A stretch of DNA of 64,000 nucleotides from Variovorax sp. KK3. GTDB lineage: Bacteria > Pseudomonadota > Gammaproteobacteria > Burkholderiales > Burkholderiaceae_C. Made by a program: the position numbers and the translations under genes. The stretch covers positions 1 to 64,000 of the forward strand of contig NZ_LYVO01000026.1 of assembly GCF_001984055.1 (NCBI RefSeq), given 5' to 3'. The notes under the pieces are model-generated. The model did no database searches. It saw only the letters and a program-made list of their open reading frames with translations, and had not been told where the DNA came from. Shown piece by piece: positions 17,277-25,412 of the stretch. Position 1 is the stretch's first letter. Each line of letters opens with the position of its first letter.

Positions 17277-18335
17277 ATGAATTCCGCCATGGAGGTCCGC
17301 TTCTTCGACGGCCGCAGCACCCGCCCGCATGCGGCGCGGCTGCATGTCCAGGGCGACCAGCTGCTGCTCGCGCCGGCCGCCGGCGAAGACTTCGAAGCAC
17401 TGCGCCTGCCGCTCGCCCACCTGCGCTGGCCCGAGCGCACGCGGCACGGCGGCCGCCTGCTGCAGTTGCCGGATGGCGCGAGCGTGCAGGCGCTCGACGT
17501 GGTGGCATGGGACGCCTGGGTGGCCCAACTCGGCCGCAGCGAAAGCTGGGTGGTGCGGGCCCAGCAGAACTGGCGCGGCGTCGGCCTGGCCGTGCTGCTG
17601 TTGATTGGCGCGATTGCCGTGCTGTACCAATGGGGCTTGCCGTGGGCCGCACGCGGCGTGACGGCTGCGGTGCCGGTGCGCGTCGATGCGCTGATCGGCG
17701 CCGAGGTGCTCGAATCCATCGACCAGTCGATGCTGCTGCCCAGCGCCCTGCCGCGCGAGCATCAGGAGCGGCTTCGCGCCGGCTTCGCCCGCATGGTGAA
17801 GGCCGCCCATCCGGACGATGCGCCGGCGTGGAAGCTGGAGTTCCGGCGCGGCCGCGACCGTCGGCTCGGACCGAACGCGCTGGCGCTGCCGGGCGGCACG
17901 ATCATCCTCACCGACGAGCTGGTGCAGCTCATGCCGGGCGACGACGACGCGGTTCTCGGCGTGCTGGGCCACGAGTTCGGCCACGTGCGGCTGCGCCATG
18001 CGATGCGCCAGCTGGTGCAGGCCTCCGCGGTGGGTTTCGCGGTGTCGATCGCTTTCGGCGACTACGGCACGCTGATCGGCAGCGCGCCGGTGCTGCTGGC
18101 CACGCTGGGCTATTCGCGGGATGCGGAGCGTGAGGCCGATGTCGAATCGGTGCGGCTGATGCGCGCCGCAGGCATCCATCCGCGCGTGATGGTCGGCTTC
18201 TTCGAGGCCATCGAACGCTGGCGCACCGAGCAGAAGCGCGCGGGCGCGGACGACGACGCCATCGGCCTGGCTTTCTCGTCCCACCCCGCCACGGCAGAGC
18301 GCATCGCCTTCTTTCGCGAAGCGCCCGACAACTGA
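17277..18335 (+). CDS. M48-family zinc metallopeptidase, membrane-anchored
   Basis: A 352-residue protein. Residues 1-95 form a small N-terminal domain common in partners of DUF898 proteins. A single membrane helix follows (about 102-118) and then an M48 peptidase domain with the zinc motif HEFGH at 232-236. The third zinc ligand region reads AEREADVES, and the family end motif is SSHPATAER. Relatives are Oma1, HtpX and BepA, which degrade or check membrane and envelope proteins. The start is uncertain: ATG at 17277 or 17289, neither with a strong ribosome site, which suggests coupling to the DUF898 gene. Confidence 0.87.
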   Translation: MNSAMEVRFFDGRSTRPHAARLHVQGDQLLLAPAAGEDFEALRLPLAHLRWPERTRHGGRLLQLPDGASVQALDVVAWDAWVAQLGRSESWVVRAQQNWRGVGLAVLLLIGAIAVLYQWGLPWAARGVTAAVPVRVDALIGAEVLESIDQSMLLPSALPREHQERLRAGFARMVKAAHPDDAPAWKLEFRRGRDRRLGPNALALPGGTIILTDELVQLMPGDDDAVLGVLGHEFGHVRLRHAMRQLVQASAVGFAVSIAFGDYGTLIGSAPVLLATLGYSRDAEREADVESVRLMRAAGIHPRVMVGFFEAIERWRTEQKRAGADDDAIGLAFSSHPATAERIAFFREAPDN

Positions 18336-18372
18336 AAATTGAAGGACGTGCGGCGGCGCCTAAAATTCGGGC

Positions 18373-19761
18373 ATGAGTTTCTCCACTGTCTCCGCCCTTT
18401 CCCCCCTCGACGGTCGCTACGCGGCCAAGCTTTCGGCCCTGCGGCCACTGATGAGTGAACAGGGCTACATGCACAGGCGGGTACAGGTCGAAGTTGCGTG
18501 GTTCATCGCGCTGTCGGACTGCGGCTTCGCGGAGTTCAAGCCGCTCACCGGCGGCGCGCGCAAGTACTTGCTGGGCCTCGTCAACAACTTCTCCGAAGCC
18601 GACGCCACCGCGATCAAGCAGATCGAGAAGACCACCAACCACGACGTGAAGGCGGTGGAGTACTGGGTCAAATCCAAGTTCGAAGCGCGGCCCGAGTTGC
18701 TGGCGGCTTCCGAGTTCGTGCACTTCGCCTGCACGAGCGAGGACATCAACAACACCAGCCATGCATTGCAGATCCAGGCCGCGCGCGACAAGGTGATGCT
18801 GCCCGCCATCGACGGGCTGATCGCCACGCTGCGCGACATGGCCGGCAAGTTCGCCGAAGTGCCGATGCTGTCGCGCACACACGGCCAGACCGCCAGCCCG
18901 AGCACGGTGGGCAAGGAGATCGCGAACGTGGCGGTGCGCCTGGCGAAGGCGCGCGAGCACATCGCCAACGTGCAGCTGCTGGGCAAGATGAACGGCGCGG
19001 TGGGCAACTACAACGCCCACATGGCGGCCTGGCCCGAGTTCGACTGGGAGGCCTTCAGCCGCAAGGTGGTGGAAACGCCCGCGCCGCTGGGCCTGGGCCT
19101 GGTGTTCCAGCCCTACAGCATCCAGATCGAGCCTCACGACTACATGGCCGAGCTCTTCGATGCCGTGGCACGGACCAACACGATCCTGGTCGACTTCGCG
19201 CGCGACATCTGGGGCTACGTCAGCCTGGGCTACTTCAAGCAGCGGCTCAAGAAGGGCGAGATCGGCTCATCGACGATGCCGCACAAGGTCAACCCGATCG
19301 ACTTCGAGAACGCCGAGGGCAACCTGGGCCTGGCGAACGCGCTGCTGCGCCACCTGAGCGAAAAGCTGCCGATCAGCCGCTGGCAGCGTGACCTGACCGA
19401 CAGCACGGTGCTGCGCAACATCGGCGTGGCCTTCGGCTACGCGGTGCTCGCATATGCCAGCCTGGCCACCGGTCTGGGCAAGCTCGAGCTGAACCAGGAA
19501 GCGCTGGCAGACGACCTCGACGCTTCGTGGGAAGTGCTGGCCGAGCCGATCCAGACCGTGATGCGCCGCTTCGGCGTGCAGGGCGCCTACGAGCAGCTCA
19601 AGGAGGTCACGCGCGGCAAGACGGTGACGGCCGAGGCCTTGCACCAGCTGATCCGCTCGCTCGAGATTCCCGAGGCCGAGAAAGAGCGCCTGCTGGCCAT
19701 GACGCCGGGCAGCTACACCGGCAAGGCCGCGGAGCTGGCACGGCGGGCGCAGGCGTCCTAG
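18373..19761 (+). CDS. purB: Adenylosuccinate lyase
   Basis: A 462-residue enzyme that catalyses two fumarate-releasing steps of purine synthesis: SAICAR to AICAR, and adenylosuccinate to AMP. It has the fumarase/aspartase-superfamily signature SSTMPHKVNPIDFE (about residue 299) on the flexible loop, and the SRTHGQTAS segment with the catalytic-type His (about 174). Length and sequence style match the E. coli-type PurB. It stands alone, 37 bases after the M48 peptidase stop, with a short AT-rich stretch (CTGAAAATTGAAGG, then AAAATTC) that may hold a promoter. Confidence 0.97.
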   Translation: MSFSTVSALSPLDGRYAAKLSALRPLMSEQGYMHRRVQVEVAWFIALSDCGFAEFKPLTGGARKYLLGLVNNFSEADATAIKQIEKTTNHDVKAVEYWVKSKFEARPELLAASEFVHFACTSEDINNTSHALQIQAARDKVMLPAIDGLIATLRDMAGKFAEVPMLSRTHGQTASPSTVGKEIANVAVRLAKAREHIANVQLLGKMNGAVGNYNAHMAAWPEFDWEAFSRKVVETPAPLGLGLVFQPYSIQIEPHDYMAELFDAVARTNTILVDFARDIWGYVSLGYFKQRLKKGEIGSSTMPHKVNPIDFENAEGNLGLANALLRHLSEKLPISRWQRDLTDSTVLRNIGVAFGYAVLAYASLATGLGKLELNQEALADDLDASWEVLAEPIQTVMRRFGVQGAYEQLKEVTRGKTVTAEALHQLIRSLEIPEAEKERLLAMTPGSYTGKAAELARRAQAS

Positions 19762-19810
19762 CCTTCGGCCCGCGAAGAGCGGACGGGGAGGCGCCTACAC
19801 TCGCCACCCC

Positions 19811-20371
19811 ATGGCGCTCAAATCCACCATCTTCAAGGCCAACCTCCAGGTTGCCGACATCGACCACGGCTACTACGCCGACCACGCGCTGACGCTGGCG
19901 CGCCATCCGAGCGAAACAGACGAGCGGATGATGATCCGCCTGGTGGCGCTGGCCCTGAACGCACACAAGCTGCAAGACGTCTGCCAGGGCGACGGCACGC
20001 TGGCCTTCGGCGCGGGCCTGTCGAACCCCGACGAGCCCGACGTCTGGCTGCGCGACTTCACGGGTGCCGTGCGCCTGTGGATCGAGGTGGGCCAGCCCGA
20101 GGACAAGCCCATCATCAAAGCCTGCGGCAAGGCCGACGAAACGATCGTCTACGCCTTTCACCATGCGGCGGAAGTCTGGTGGCGCGGCATCGAGAACAAG
20201 CTGACGCGGCCGCAGAACCTGGCCGTGTACCGCGTGCCCACCGAGGCCTCGCAGGCCCTCGCAGCCCTCGCGCAGCGCTCGATGCAGTTGCAGGCGACGA
20301 TCCAAGAGGGCGCGCTGATGCTGGGCGACGGCACGCACAGCGTGGACATCGAGCCGCTGCGTTGGAAGTAG
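19811..20371 (+). CDS. yaeQ: YaeQ-family protein (PD-(D/E)XK nuclease fold)
   Basis: A 186-residue protein that matches YaeQ along its full length (opens MALKSTIFKANLQVADIDHG; has WIEVGQPEDKPIIKACGKAD). YaeQ has a PD-(D/E)XK nuclease-like fold; the E-x-G-Q-P-E-D segment lies where the family's acidic residues fall. E. coli yaeQ was once described as a suppressor of rfaH loss, but the biochemical role is not settled. It is soluble. It follows purB by 49 bases, possibly on the same transcript. Confidence 0.92.
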   Translation: MALKSTIFKANLQVADIDHGYYADHALTLARHPSETDERMMIRLVALALNAHKLQDVCQGDGTLAFGAGLSNPDEPDVWLRDFTGAVRLWIEVGQPEDKPIIKACGKADETIVYAFHHAAEVWWRGIENKLTRPQNLAVYRVPTEASQALAALAQRSMQLQATIQEGALMLGDGTHSVDIEPLRWK

Positions 20372-20397
20372 CGAGGTTGCCAGGTAGCTAGGCAGTA

Positions 20398-20413
20398 GGC
20401 AGGGCGCCCTGCC
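20398..20413. repeat. 16-base perfect palindrome between convergent genes
   Basis: GGCAGGGCGCCCTGCC is self-complementary and lies between the convergent stops of yaeQ and the DUF2007 gene. It could form a hairpin that limits readthrough, but there is no T-tract, so it is not a classical intrinsic terminator. Confidence 0.4.
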
Positions 20414-20416
20414 CGT

Positions 20417-20725
20417 TCAGGCGCCGTTCTGCATCATCGCGCCGCAGCGCCAACATTGCTCGAAGCCACCCTCCACCAGTTCGCCGCAAGCGCATTGCCA
20501 GCGCCGCTGAGGGCGGTGCTGCAACGCGTGCAGCAGCGCTTCGGCCCGCTCGAACTGGGCCTCGTCCTCGACCCAGATCTCGGGCAGGCACTGATCGGGC
20601 GGCAGTTGGCCGACCGCGCCGCCCAGGAACTCGCGCTGCACCGATGCGGCCACACCTTCCTCGCGCAATGCGTCGGCCCACAGCGTGGCGATCGCCAGGT
20701 TGGGCGCTTGCGCGAGGCGGCGCAT
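20417..20725 (-). CDS. DUF2007-type small protein with C-terminal zinc ribbon
   Basis: A 102-residue protein. The first 65 residues match the DUF2007 'putative signal transducing protein' family (NLAIATLWADALREEGV ... LPEIWVEDEAQFERAE), a ferredoxin-like fold of unknown role. The C-terminus carries CACGELVEGGFEQCWRCG, a CxC...CxxC pattern likely to bind zinc. I start at MRRLAQAPN, the position where the family begins; the longer frame overlaps the upstream gene. It lies 13 bases after that gene's stop, so the two form an operon. Function unknown. Confidence 0.8.
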   Translation of the reverse strand: MRRLAQAPNLAIATLWADALREEGVAASVQREFLGGAVGQLPPDQCLPEIWVEDEAQFERAEALLHALQHRPQRRWQCACGELVEGGFEQCWRCGAMMQNGA

Positions 20726-20738
20726 GGTGTCGGCGGCC

Positions 20739-21203
20739 TCAGGCGGGCAGGTCGGCCGATGCGTCCGCGGCCGGCACATCGTCTGGCCAGACCGGCTCGG
20801 TCTCGCGGGCGCGCTCGGCGTAGCGGTTGAAGCGCCAGGCCTTGTCGAGCATGGTGATGCGGCGCCAGGTGGCGCGCTTCTGGCCGGGCGTCATCGACGG
20901 CCAGTGCTGGACTTCGTCGAAGCTGCGGCCGCAGCCCTTGCACTCGTCGTCGCCCTGGCTCGTGGAGCAAATGGCGATGCAGGGCGTGTCGGGCGTGGTC
21001 TGGTACCAGGCCAGCCACGCATCCCAGGCCTTGGCAGGGAAGCCCACCTCGGAGGCCTCGTCCTCGTGATGGAAGACCATGAGCGCATAGACCTCGGCCA
21101 GGGCGCGCAGTTCGGGCGCCAGCGTGATGCCGTCGGGCGAGGGCTTCCGCTCGCGCCAGTAATTGATGGCGGCCTCGATGTCGGTGATGTGGATGGCGGC
21201 CAT
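20739..21203 (-). CDS. DUF3717 plus DUF1289 two-domain small protein
   Basis: A 154-residue protein. The N-terminal half (HITDIEAAINYWRERKP ... LAEVYALMVFHHED) fits DUF3717. The C-terminal half (DTPCIAICSTSQ, CKGCGRSFDEV, HWPSMTPGQ) fits DUF1289, whose CxxxC...CxxC cysteines are thought to hold iron-sulfur or zinc. I start at MAAIHITD because DUF3717 proteins begin there; an in-frame ATG ten codons upstream is possible. It is the first gene of a two-gene leftward operon with the DUF2007 gene. No function is known for the family. Confidence 0.8.
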   Translation of the reverse strand: MAAIHITDIEAAINYWRERKPSPDGITLAPELRALAEVYALMVFHHEDEASEVGFPAKAWDAWLAWYQTTPDTPCIAICSTSQGDDECKGCGRSFDEVQHWPSMTPGQKRATWRRITMLDKAWRFNRYAERARETEPVWPDDVPAADASADLPA

Positions 21204-21621
21204 GGGGGTCGGCAAAATTCGGACGGGCATCATAGACCGGCAAAGTCCGACGGCAGGCGAAGGCCAAGCGTCGCTCTTAAATCAATAGCGCGTCGAAACC
21301 GCCTGGCGCGGCTTGCGGAACGTTTTTTCTTGAAGCCCTTGAAAAATCCAATTGCCATCCATGCGTCCTCGATGCTTTAATCCGGCCTTCGAAGGGGAGT
21401 AGCTCCCACCCGCCCTCCACGAGGACGGAACTTCGACAGGTCGTCAATACGAGACACAACACCTCCGGCCTGTCGGGCAGCTCACGCTGCCGAGCAAGAC
21501 CTTCGTCTGGAACCCGCTCGGGTTCGGTCGAAGCGTTTGCGTGTCTCGGGGCCCCCGTGGGTCCTCATTCAGCCGCTTGGCCCGAGTCGTCGGGGATGAA
21601 GCACTACGAACAGAGGACGCT
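21204..21621. other. 418-base intergenic region with riboswitch leader
   Basis: There is no gene here. It separates the divergent DUF3717 and terC genes. The right half is the long terC leader holding the yybP-ykoY element. The left half (about 21240-21370) contains an AT-richer stretch (AACGTTTTTTCTTGAAG ... TTGAAAAATCCAATT) that may hold the promoters. About 115 bases between the riboswitch and the terC start contain a small stem AACCCGCTCGGGTT (21512-21525), possibly part of the expression platform. Confidence 0.6.
21390..21505 (+). promoter_or_regulatory. yybP-ykoY manganese riboswitch
   Basis: The aptamer signature is present in order. The 5' strand CGAAGG leads into GGGGAGTAGCTCCC (from 21394). 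A second conserved segment GGTCGTCAATACGAG lies around 21450. The 3' segment GCAAGACCTTCG ends at 21505, and its CCTTCG can pair with the initial CGAAGG to close P1. These are the hallmark bases of the yybP-ykoY class, known to bind Mn2+ and to control exporters and TerC/Alx-type proteins. It lies 116 bases upstream of a terC gene, the classic arrangement. The gene switch mechanism is not clear from the sequence. Confidence 0.85.
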
Positions 21622-22359
21622 ATGGAACAGTTCATGACCCCAGAATTCTGGGTTGCCGTCGGTCAGATCATCATGATCGACATCCTTCTCGGTGGCGACA
21701 ACGCCGTCGTCATCGCCTTGGCCTGCCGCAAGCTGCCCCCCGCGCAGCGCACCAAAGGCATCCTGTGGGGCACCGCCGGCGCCATCCTGCTGCGCGTGAT
21801 CCTCATCTTCTTCGCGCTCACCCTGCTTGCCATCCCCTTCCTGAAACTCGCCGGCGCCCTGCTGCTGGTGTGGATCGGCGTGAAGCTGCTGGCGCCCGAG
21901 CATGACGACGCGCACGGCAACATCGCCGCCAGCGACAAGCTGTGGGCCGCCGTCAAGACCGTGATCATTGCCGACCTCGTGATGAGCGTGGACAACGTCA
22001 TCGCCATCGCGGGTGCCGCTCAAGGCGCCGGCGAAGGCCACCAGATGCCGCTGGTCGTGTTCGGCCTGCTGGTGAGCATTCCGATCATCGTCTGGGGCAG
22101 CCAGCTGGTCATCAAGCTCATGGACCGCTTCCCGATCATCATCACGCTGGGCGGCATGCTGCTGGGCTGGATCGCCGGCACGATGGCTGTGACCGACCCC
22201 GCCATCGCCAACACCGCCGCCTGGACCTGGGTGCCGAAGCTGCCGCAGACCGACACCGTGCGTTACATTGCCGGCATCGGCGGCGCGCTGCTGGTGTTCG
22301 CGATCGGCAAGTGGGTGCTGATGCGCCGGCCGAAGCCGCAAGACACCGCCGCGGCCTGA
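21622..22359 (+). CDS. TerC-family integral membrane protein (Alx/YkoY-like)
   Basis: A 245-residue inner-membrane protein with about seven membrane segments and the TerC signatures DILLGGDNAVVIALA and DLVMSVDNVIAIAGA, whose intramembrane Asp/Asn residues are thought to bind metal. Together with the upstream yybP-ykoY riboswitch this points to manganese export or metal loading of exported proteins. I start at MEQFMTPEFW; earlier in-frame codons lie in the leader. Two small genes follow closely on the same strand. A second, diverged TerC protein is encoded at 48405-49088 without a riboswitch. Confidence 0.93.
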   Translation: MEQFMTPEFWVAVGQIIMIDILLGGDNAVVIALACRKLPPAQRTKGILWGTAGAILLRVILIFFALTLLAIPFLKLAGALLLVWIGVKLLAPEHDDAHGNIAASDKLWAAVKTVIIADLVMSVDNVIAIAGAAQGAGEGHQMPLVVFGLLVSIPIIVWGSQLVIKLMDRFPIIITLGGMLLGWIAGTMAVTDPAIANTAAWTWVPKLPQTDTVRYIAGIGGALLVFAIGKWVLMRRPKPQDTAAA

Positions 22360-22407
22360 TCTCGACACGTAGCCTCTGACACTCCAACGACGCAAGAAGG
22401 AGCGCCC

Positions 22408-22872
22408 ATGGAAAAGATCATTCTCTATGTCGACGATGCGACCTATGCGCGCGAGCTGCTGTCGCGGCTCACGCCCGAAGCGGTCGGCGTCGGTGCCCGC
22501 CACTGGGTGCTGGTGGCGTGCGCCCCGCGCATGACGCATCGCATCAGCAAGTGGGTCAGCCACAGTGCGCGCGAGAACTGGCGCAACAAGTGGTTCGCCA
22601 AGACGCAAGACATGCTGATGCCGCTGCTGGAACTCGAGGAAAGCCGGGTCACACCCGTGCTGGCCAAGGGTCCGCTCACCGAGCTGACCCAGCGGCTGAA
22701 GATGGAGCACGGGTCGGGTCGCGTGATCGATGCGCGCCGGCCCAAGATCGGCGTCGAACTCGAACCGGTGGCGCCGGACGTGCAGCCGCCGGCCCAGGCC
22801 GGCTGGGCGCTGCCTGGCGCGATGCTGGGCATGGGCGCCTTGCTCGTGCTGGCGAACGAGCTGTCGGAATAA
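22408..22872 (+). CDS. Conserved hypothetical protein, TerC-operon gene
   Basis: A 154-residue protein not assigned to a family. It opens MEKIILYVDDATYARELLSRL, a Rossmann-like beta-alpha start reminiscent of universal-stress-type folds. A basic, Trp-containing middle (ISKWVSHSARENWRNKWFAK) follows. The C-terminus has a short hydrophobic stretch (GAMLGMGALLVLANEL) that could dock to the membrane. The ATG has AAGGAG upstream. It starts 48 bases after terC, so it is probably controlled by the same manganese riboswitch. Function unknown. Confidence 0.8.
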   Translation: MEKIILYVDDATYARELLSRLTPEAVGVGARHWVLVACAPRMTHRISKWVSHSARENWRNKWFAKTQDMLMPLLELEESRVTPVLAKGPLTELTQRLKMEHGSGRVIDARRPKIGVELEPVAPDVQPPAQAGWALPGAMLGMGALLVLANELSE

Positions 22873-22895
22873 GGCACCCTGCCGCCTCCCGACGC

Positions 22896-23252
22896 ATGCG
22901 TCTGCTCATCAAGTGGCTGCTCAGCGCGCTCGCGCTGCTCGCAGTCACCTACATCTACAGCGGCGTTCAGGTTCCGAACTTCACCTCGGCCCTGATCGCC
23001 GCTGCCGTGATCGGCCTGCTCAACATGGTGGTGCGTCCGGTGCTGGTGATCCTCACCTTGCCGGTCACCATCGTCACGCTGGGCCTCTTCCTGTTCATCA
23101 TCAACGCCCTGCTGTTCTGGGCCGCCTCGGGGCTGCTCTCGGGCTTTCACGTGAACGGCTTCGTCGCGGCGCTGATCGGCTCGCTGATCTATTCTCTGCT
23201 CGGGCTCGTCATCGAGGCGGCACTGGGCGGCCTCTTCTCCAAGCGCCGCTGA
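22896..23252 (+). CDS. YvlD/phage-holin-like family IV small membrane protein
   Basis: A 118-residue protein with four membrane helices, matching the phage_holin_4_2 (YvlD) family: MRLLIKWLLSALALLAVTYI at the start, then NMVVRPVLVILTLPVTIVT and FLFIINALLFW. The family is widespread in non-phage contexts; its role is unknown and it is probably not a lysis protein. It is the last gene of the terC operon and its stop codon lies inside a terminator hairpin. Start ATG at 22896 is 23 bases after the preceding stop. Confidence 0.87.
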   Translation: MRLLIKWLLSALALLAVTYIYSGVQVPNFTSALIAAAVIGLLNMVVRPVLVILTLPVTIVTLGLFLFIINALLFWAASGLLSGFHVNGFVAALIGSLIYSLLGLVIEAALGGLFSKRR

Positions 23253-23262
23253 GGCGCTTTTT
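23241..23262 (+). terminator. Intrinsic terminator of the terC operon
   Basis: The stem AAGCGCC (23241-23247) / GGCGCTT (23253-23259) with a GCTGA-type loop is followed by TTTT. It includes the stop codon of the last gene. The end of the opposite-strand BepA-like gene abuts it. Confidence 0.75.
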
Positions 23263-24821
23263 CATTTGAGCGGCGGCTCCGCCGCCTGCTCCTTGACCAG
23301 CACCTCGATGGCACGCGCCCGCGTGTCGATGATCGAGGCCTCGTAGTGGTCGATGGGCCCCTCTCCCTTTCGCATGAACTCCTGCGCCGCCTTGAAGCGG
23401 TCGCGCGCGCCCGGATAGTCCAGCACCGCCACGTTGGCTTCGGCATCGGCGCGGATGGCACGCAAGGTGTCGTTCTGTGCGTTGTACAGGTTGCTCAGCG
23501 CGCGCCAGGCGCCGGCGTCGCGCGGATGCGTCGCCACCCAGTCGCGCAGCGGCGGCACCATGGGGCCCGGCTGACGGGCGGCAGCGGCCGCCTGGGCCGC
23601 CAGCATCATCTCGTCCCGGTGCTTGGCCTTGGGGTCGAGCAAGGCCAGGGCCTTGGGCGCGTCGCCGGCCACGAGTTCGATCTCGGCCGACAGCAGGCGT
23701 GCCAGGCGCGCGCCCGACGGATCTTCTGCGACGCGTGTGCCCAGCCGCTGTGCGAGCGCCCGGGCCGACTTGTAGTCGCGCAATTCGTTGGCCGCCAATG
23801 CGGCCGCATAGAGGGTGCCGGCCTGCTGGGCCGGCGTGCTGCGCGCGAATTCGCCGCTGCCCGCCGCGTCGACGTACTGCCGCAGCACGTCCACGCCGGG
23901 GCGTACCAGCACCCGGGCCCGCGCCGCGATCTGGGCATGGTCCATGGCCAGGGGCATGGCGGCGCTGCTGCCAGGCCGGAACTGAAAGCGGCCCTGCATG
24001 TCGGAAATGCGCTCGCTGTTGAGCGGATGGCTGCGTAGGTAGGGATAGGAGCCGTTGTCGTTGAGGCGCGCGGCGTACTGCAGCTTCTCGAACATCGCCG
24101 CCGCACCCTGCGGCGCAAATCCCGCCTGCGTCATCACGCCGAAACCGACGCGATCGGCTTCGCGCTCCATGTCCCGCGAGAACCCGAGCTGGCTCTGCAT
24201 GAACGCGGCCTGGCTGCCCATCAGCACCGCTTGTCCGGCGTCTCCACTGCGGCTCTTGCCGGCGGCGATCATGCCCAGGATCATGCCGGCCAGCAGCAGC
24301 GGCATCTGCCGGCTCTGCTTGGCCATGATGCGAGAGATGTGCCGCTGCGTGACGTGCGAGAGCTCGTGCCCGAGCACCGTGGCGAGTTCGTCGCGGCTGC
24401 CGGTGACTGCGATCAAGCCGAGGTGCAGGCCCAGGTAGCCGCCCGGCAGCGCGAAGGCATTGATGCTGCGGTCACGCCCCAGCATGACGACCCAGGCGAA
24501 GCGCTCGTCCAGTTCGGGCGTCAGGTCCCCACGCAGTCGCGCCGCGGCCATCAGGCGCTGCCAGATGTCCTGCACGTACTCGCCGAGCACCGGGTCATCG
24601 ATGTAGTCGGGGTCGCGATAGAGTTCCCGCGCGATCTGATCGCCGAGGCGGCGCTCGGCGCTGGCAGTCATCTCGCCGCCATCGCCCATGCCCGGCAGAA
24701 GCTGGGCCTGCGCGAGTGGTGGCATGGCCAGCTGGCAGGCGATCAGCAGGCACGCACAGAGCGTGCGCAGCAGCGGCCTGCTTCGGCGGGTCGTGTCAGG
24801 GGAAGTGGTCCGGCGCGGCAT
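23262..24821 (-). CDS. bepA: BepA-like periplasmic M48 metalloprotease with TPR repeats
   Basis: A 519-residue protein with a signal peptide (hydrophobic about residues 18-38, cleavage near LAQAQ). The M48 zinc protease domain has HELSH at 152-156 and the third-ligand region MEREADRVGFG. The last 200 residues are helical TPR-like repeats (around EFARSTPAQQAG and AWRALSNLYNAQ). BepA (YfgC) in E. coli assists LptD folding and degrades misassembled outer-membrane proteins; the same domain order suggests the same job. I start at MPRRTTSPD; an earlier in-frame start is open but adds a segment before the signal peptide. It is divergent from moaC. Confidence 0.9.
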   Translation of the reverse strand: MPRRTTSPDTTRRSRPLLRTLCACLLIACQLAMPPLAQAQLLPGMGDGGEMTASAERRLGDQIARELYRDPDYIDDPVLGEYVQDIWQRLMAAARLRGDLTPELDERFAWVVMLGRDRSINAFALPGGYLGLHLGLIAVTGSRDELATVLGHELSHVTQRHISRIMAKQSRQMPLLLAGMILGMIAAGKSRSGDAGQAVLMGSQAAFMQSQLGFSRDMEREADRVGFGVMTQAGFAPQGAAAMFEKLQYAARLNDNGSYPYLRSHPLNSERISDMQGRFQFRPGSSAAMPLAMDHAQIAARARVLVRPGVDVLRQYVDAAGSGEFARSTPAQQAGTLYAAALAANELRDYKSARALAQRLGTRVAEDPSGARLARLLSAEIELVAGDAPKALALLDPKAKHRDEMMLAAQAAAAARQPGPMVPPLRDWVATHPRDAGAWRALSNLYNAQNDTLRAIRADAEANVAVLDYPGARDRFKAAQEFMRKGEGPIDHYEASIIDTRARAIEVLVKEQAAEPPLK

Positions 24822-24877
24822 GACGGATGGCGGCAAAGGGGCCTCGTATGATGCGTCAGTCTGCGGAACGTTCAAGC

Positions 24878-25381
24878 ATGAGTTCTTCTTCACTTACCCA
24901 TTTCGATGCCCAGGGCCAGGCTCACATGGTCGACGTGGCCGGCAAACCGGCGACGCGGCGCGTCGCGGTGGCCACCGGGTGTATCGAGATGCAAGCCGCG
25001 ACGCTGGCGATCATCGAATCGGGCGGCGCGAAAAAGGGCGATGTGCTGGGCGTGGCGCGCATCGCGGGCATTCAGGCCGCCAAGAAGACCAGCGACCTGA
25101 TCCCCCTGTGTCATCCGCTGGCCCTGACGCGCGTGGCAGTGGACTTCGCGATGGCCGAAGGCGGCACACCGCAGGTGGCCTGCACAGCCACCGTCGAGAC
25201 GGTCGGGCCGACCGGCGTGGAGATGGAAGCCCTCACCGCCGTGCAGGTGGCACTGCTGACCATCTACGACATGTGCAAGGCAGTGGACCGCGGGATGACG
25301 ATCACGGGTGTGCATGTGGTCGAGAAGCACGGCGGGAAGTCGGGGAGCTATATCGCCGGGCAGCCCCAGTCCGCGGGCTGA
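24878..25381 (+). CDS. moaC: Cyclic pyranopterin monophosphate synthase
   Basis: A 167-residue MoaC, which with MoaA converts GTP to cyclic pyranopterin monophosphate, the first step of molybdenum cofactor synthesis. Signatures: [18 protein letters not shown] (about residues 68-85) and [19 protein letters not shown] (about 113-131). Length is near the usual 160. Start: ATG giving [10 protein letters not shown]; upstream in-frame codons overlap the divergent bepA start region. No other moa gene is nearby and no Moco riboswitch is visible upstream. Confidence 0.96.
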   Translation: MSSSSLTHFDAQGQAHMVDVAGKPATRRVAVATGCIEMQAATLAIIESGGAKKGDVLGVARIAGIQAAKKTSDLIPLCHPLALTRVAVDFAMAEGGTPQVACTATVETVGPTGVEMEALTAVQVALLTIYDMCKAVDRGMTITGVHVVEKHGGKSGSYIAGQPQSAG

Positions 25382-25412
25382 GCCTCGTTCATTCATCTTC
25401 TCGTCCACCGAT

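Noticed and set aside
22896-23252. Phage holin
   Set aside because: The family name suggests phage lysis but no endolysin, spanin or other phage gene is nearby; the gene sits in the terC operon.
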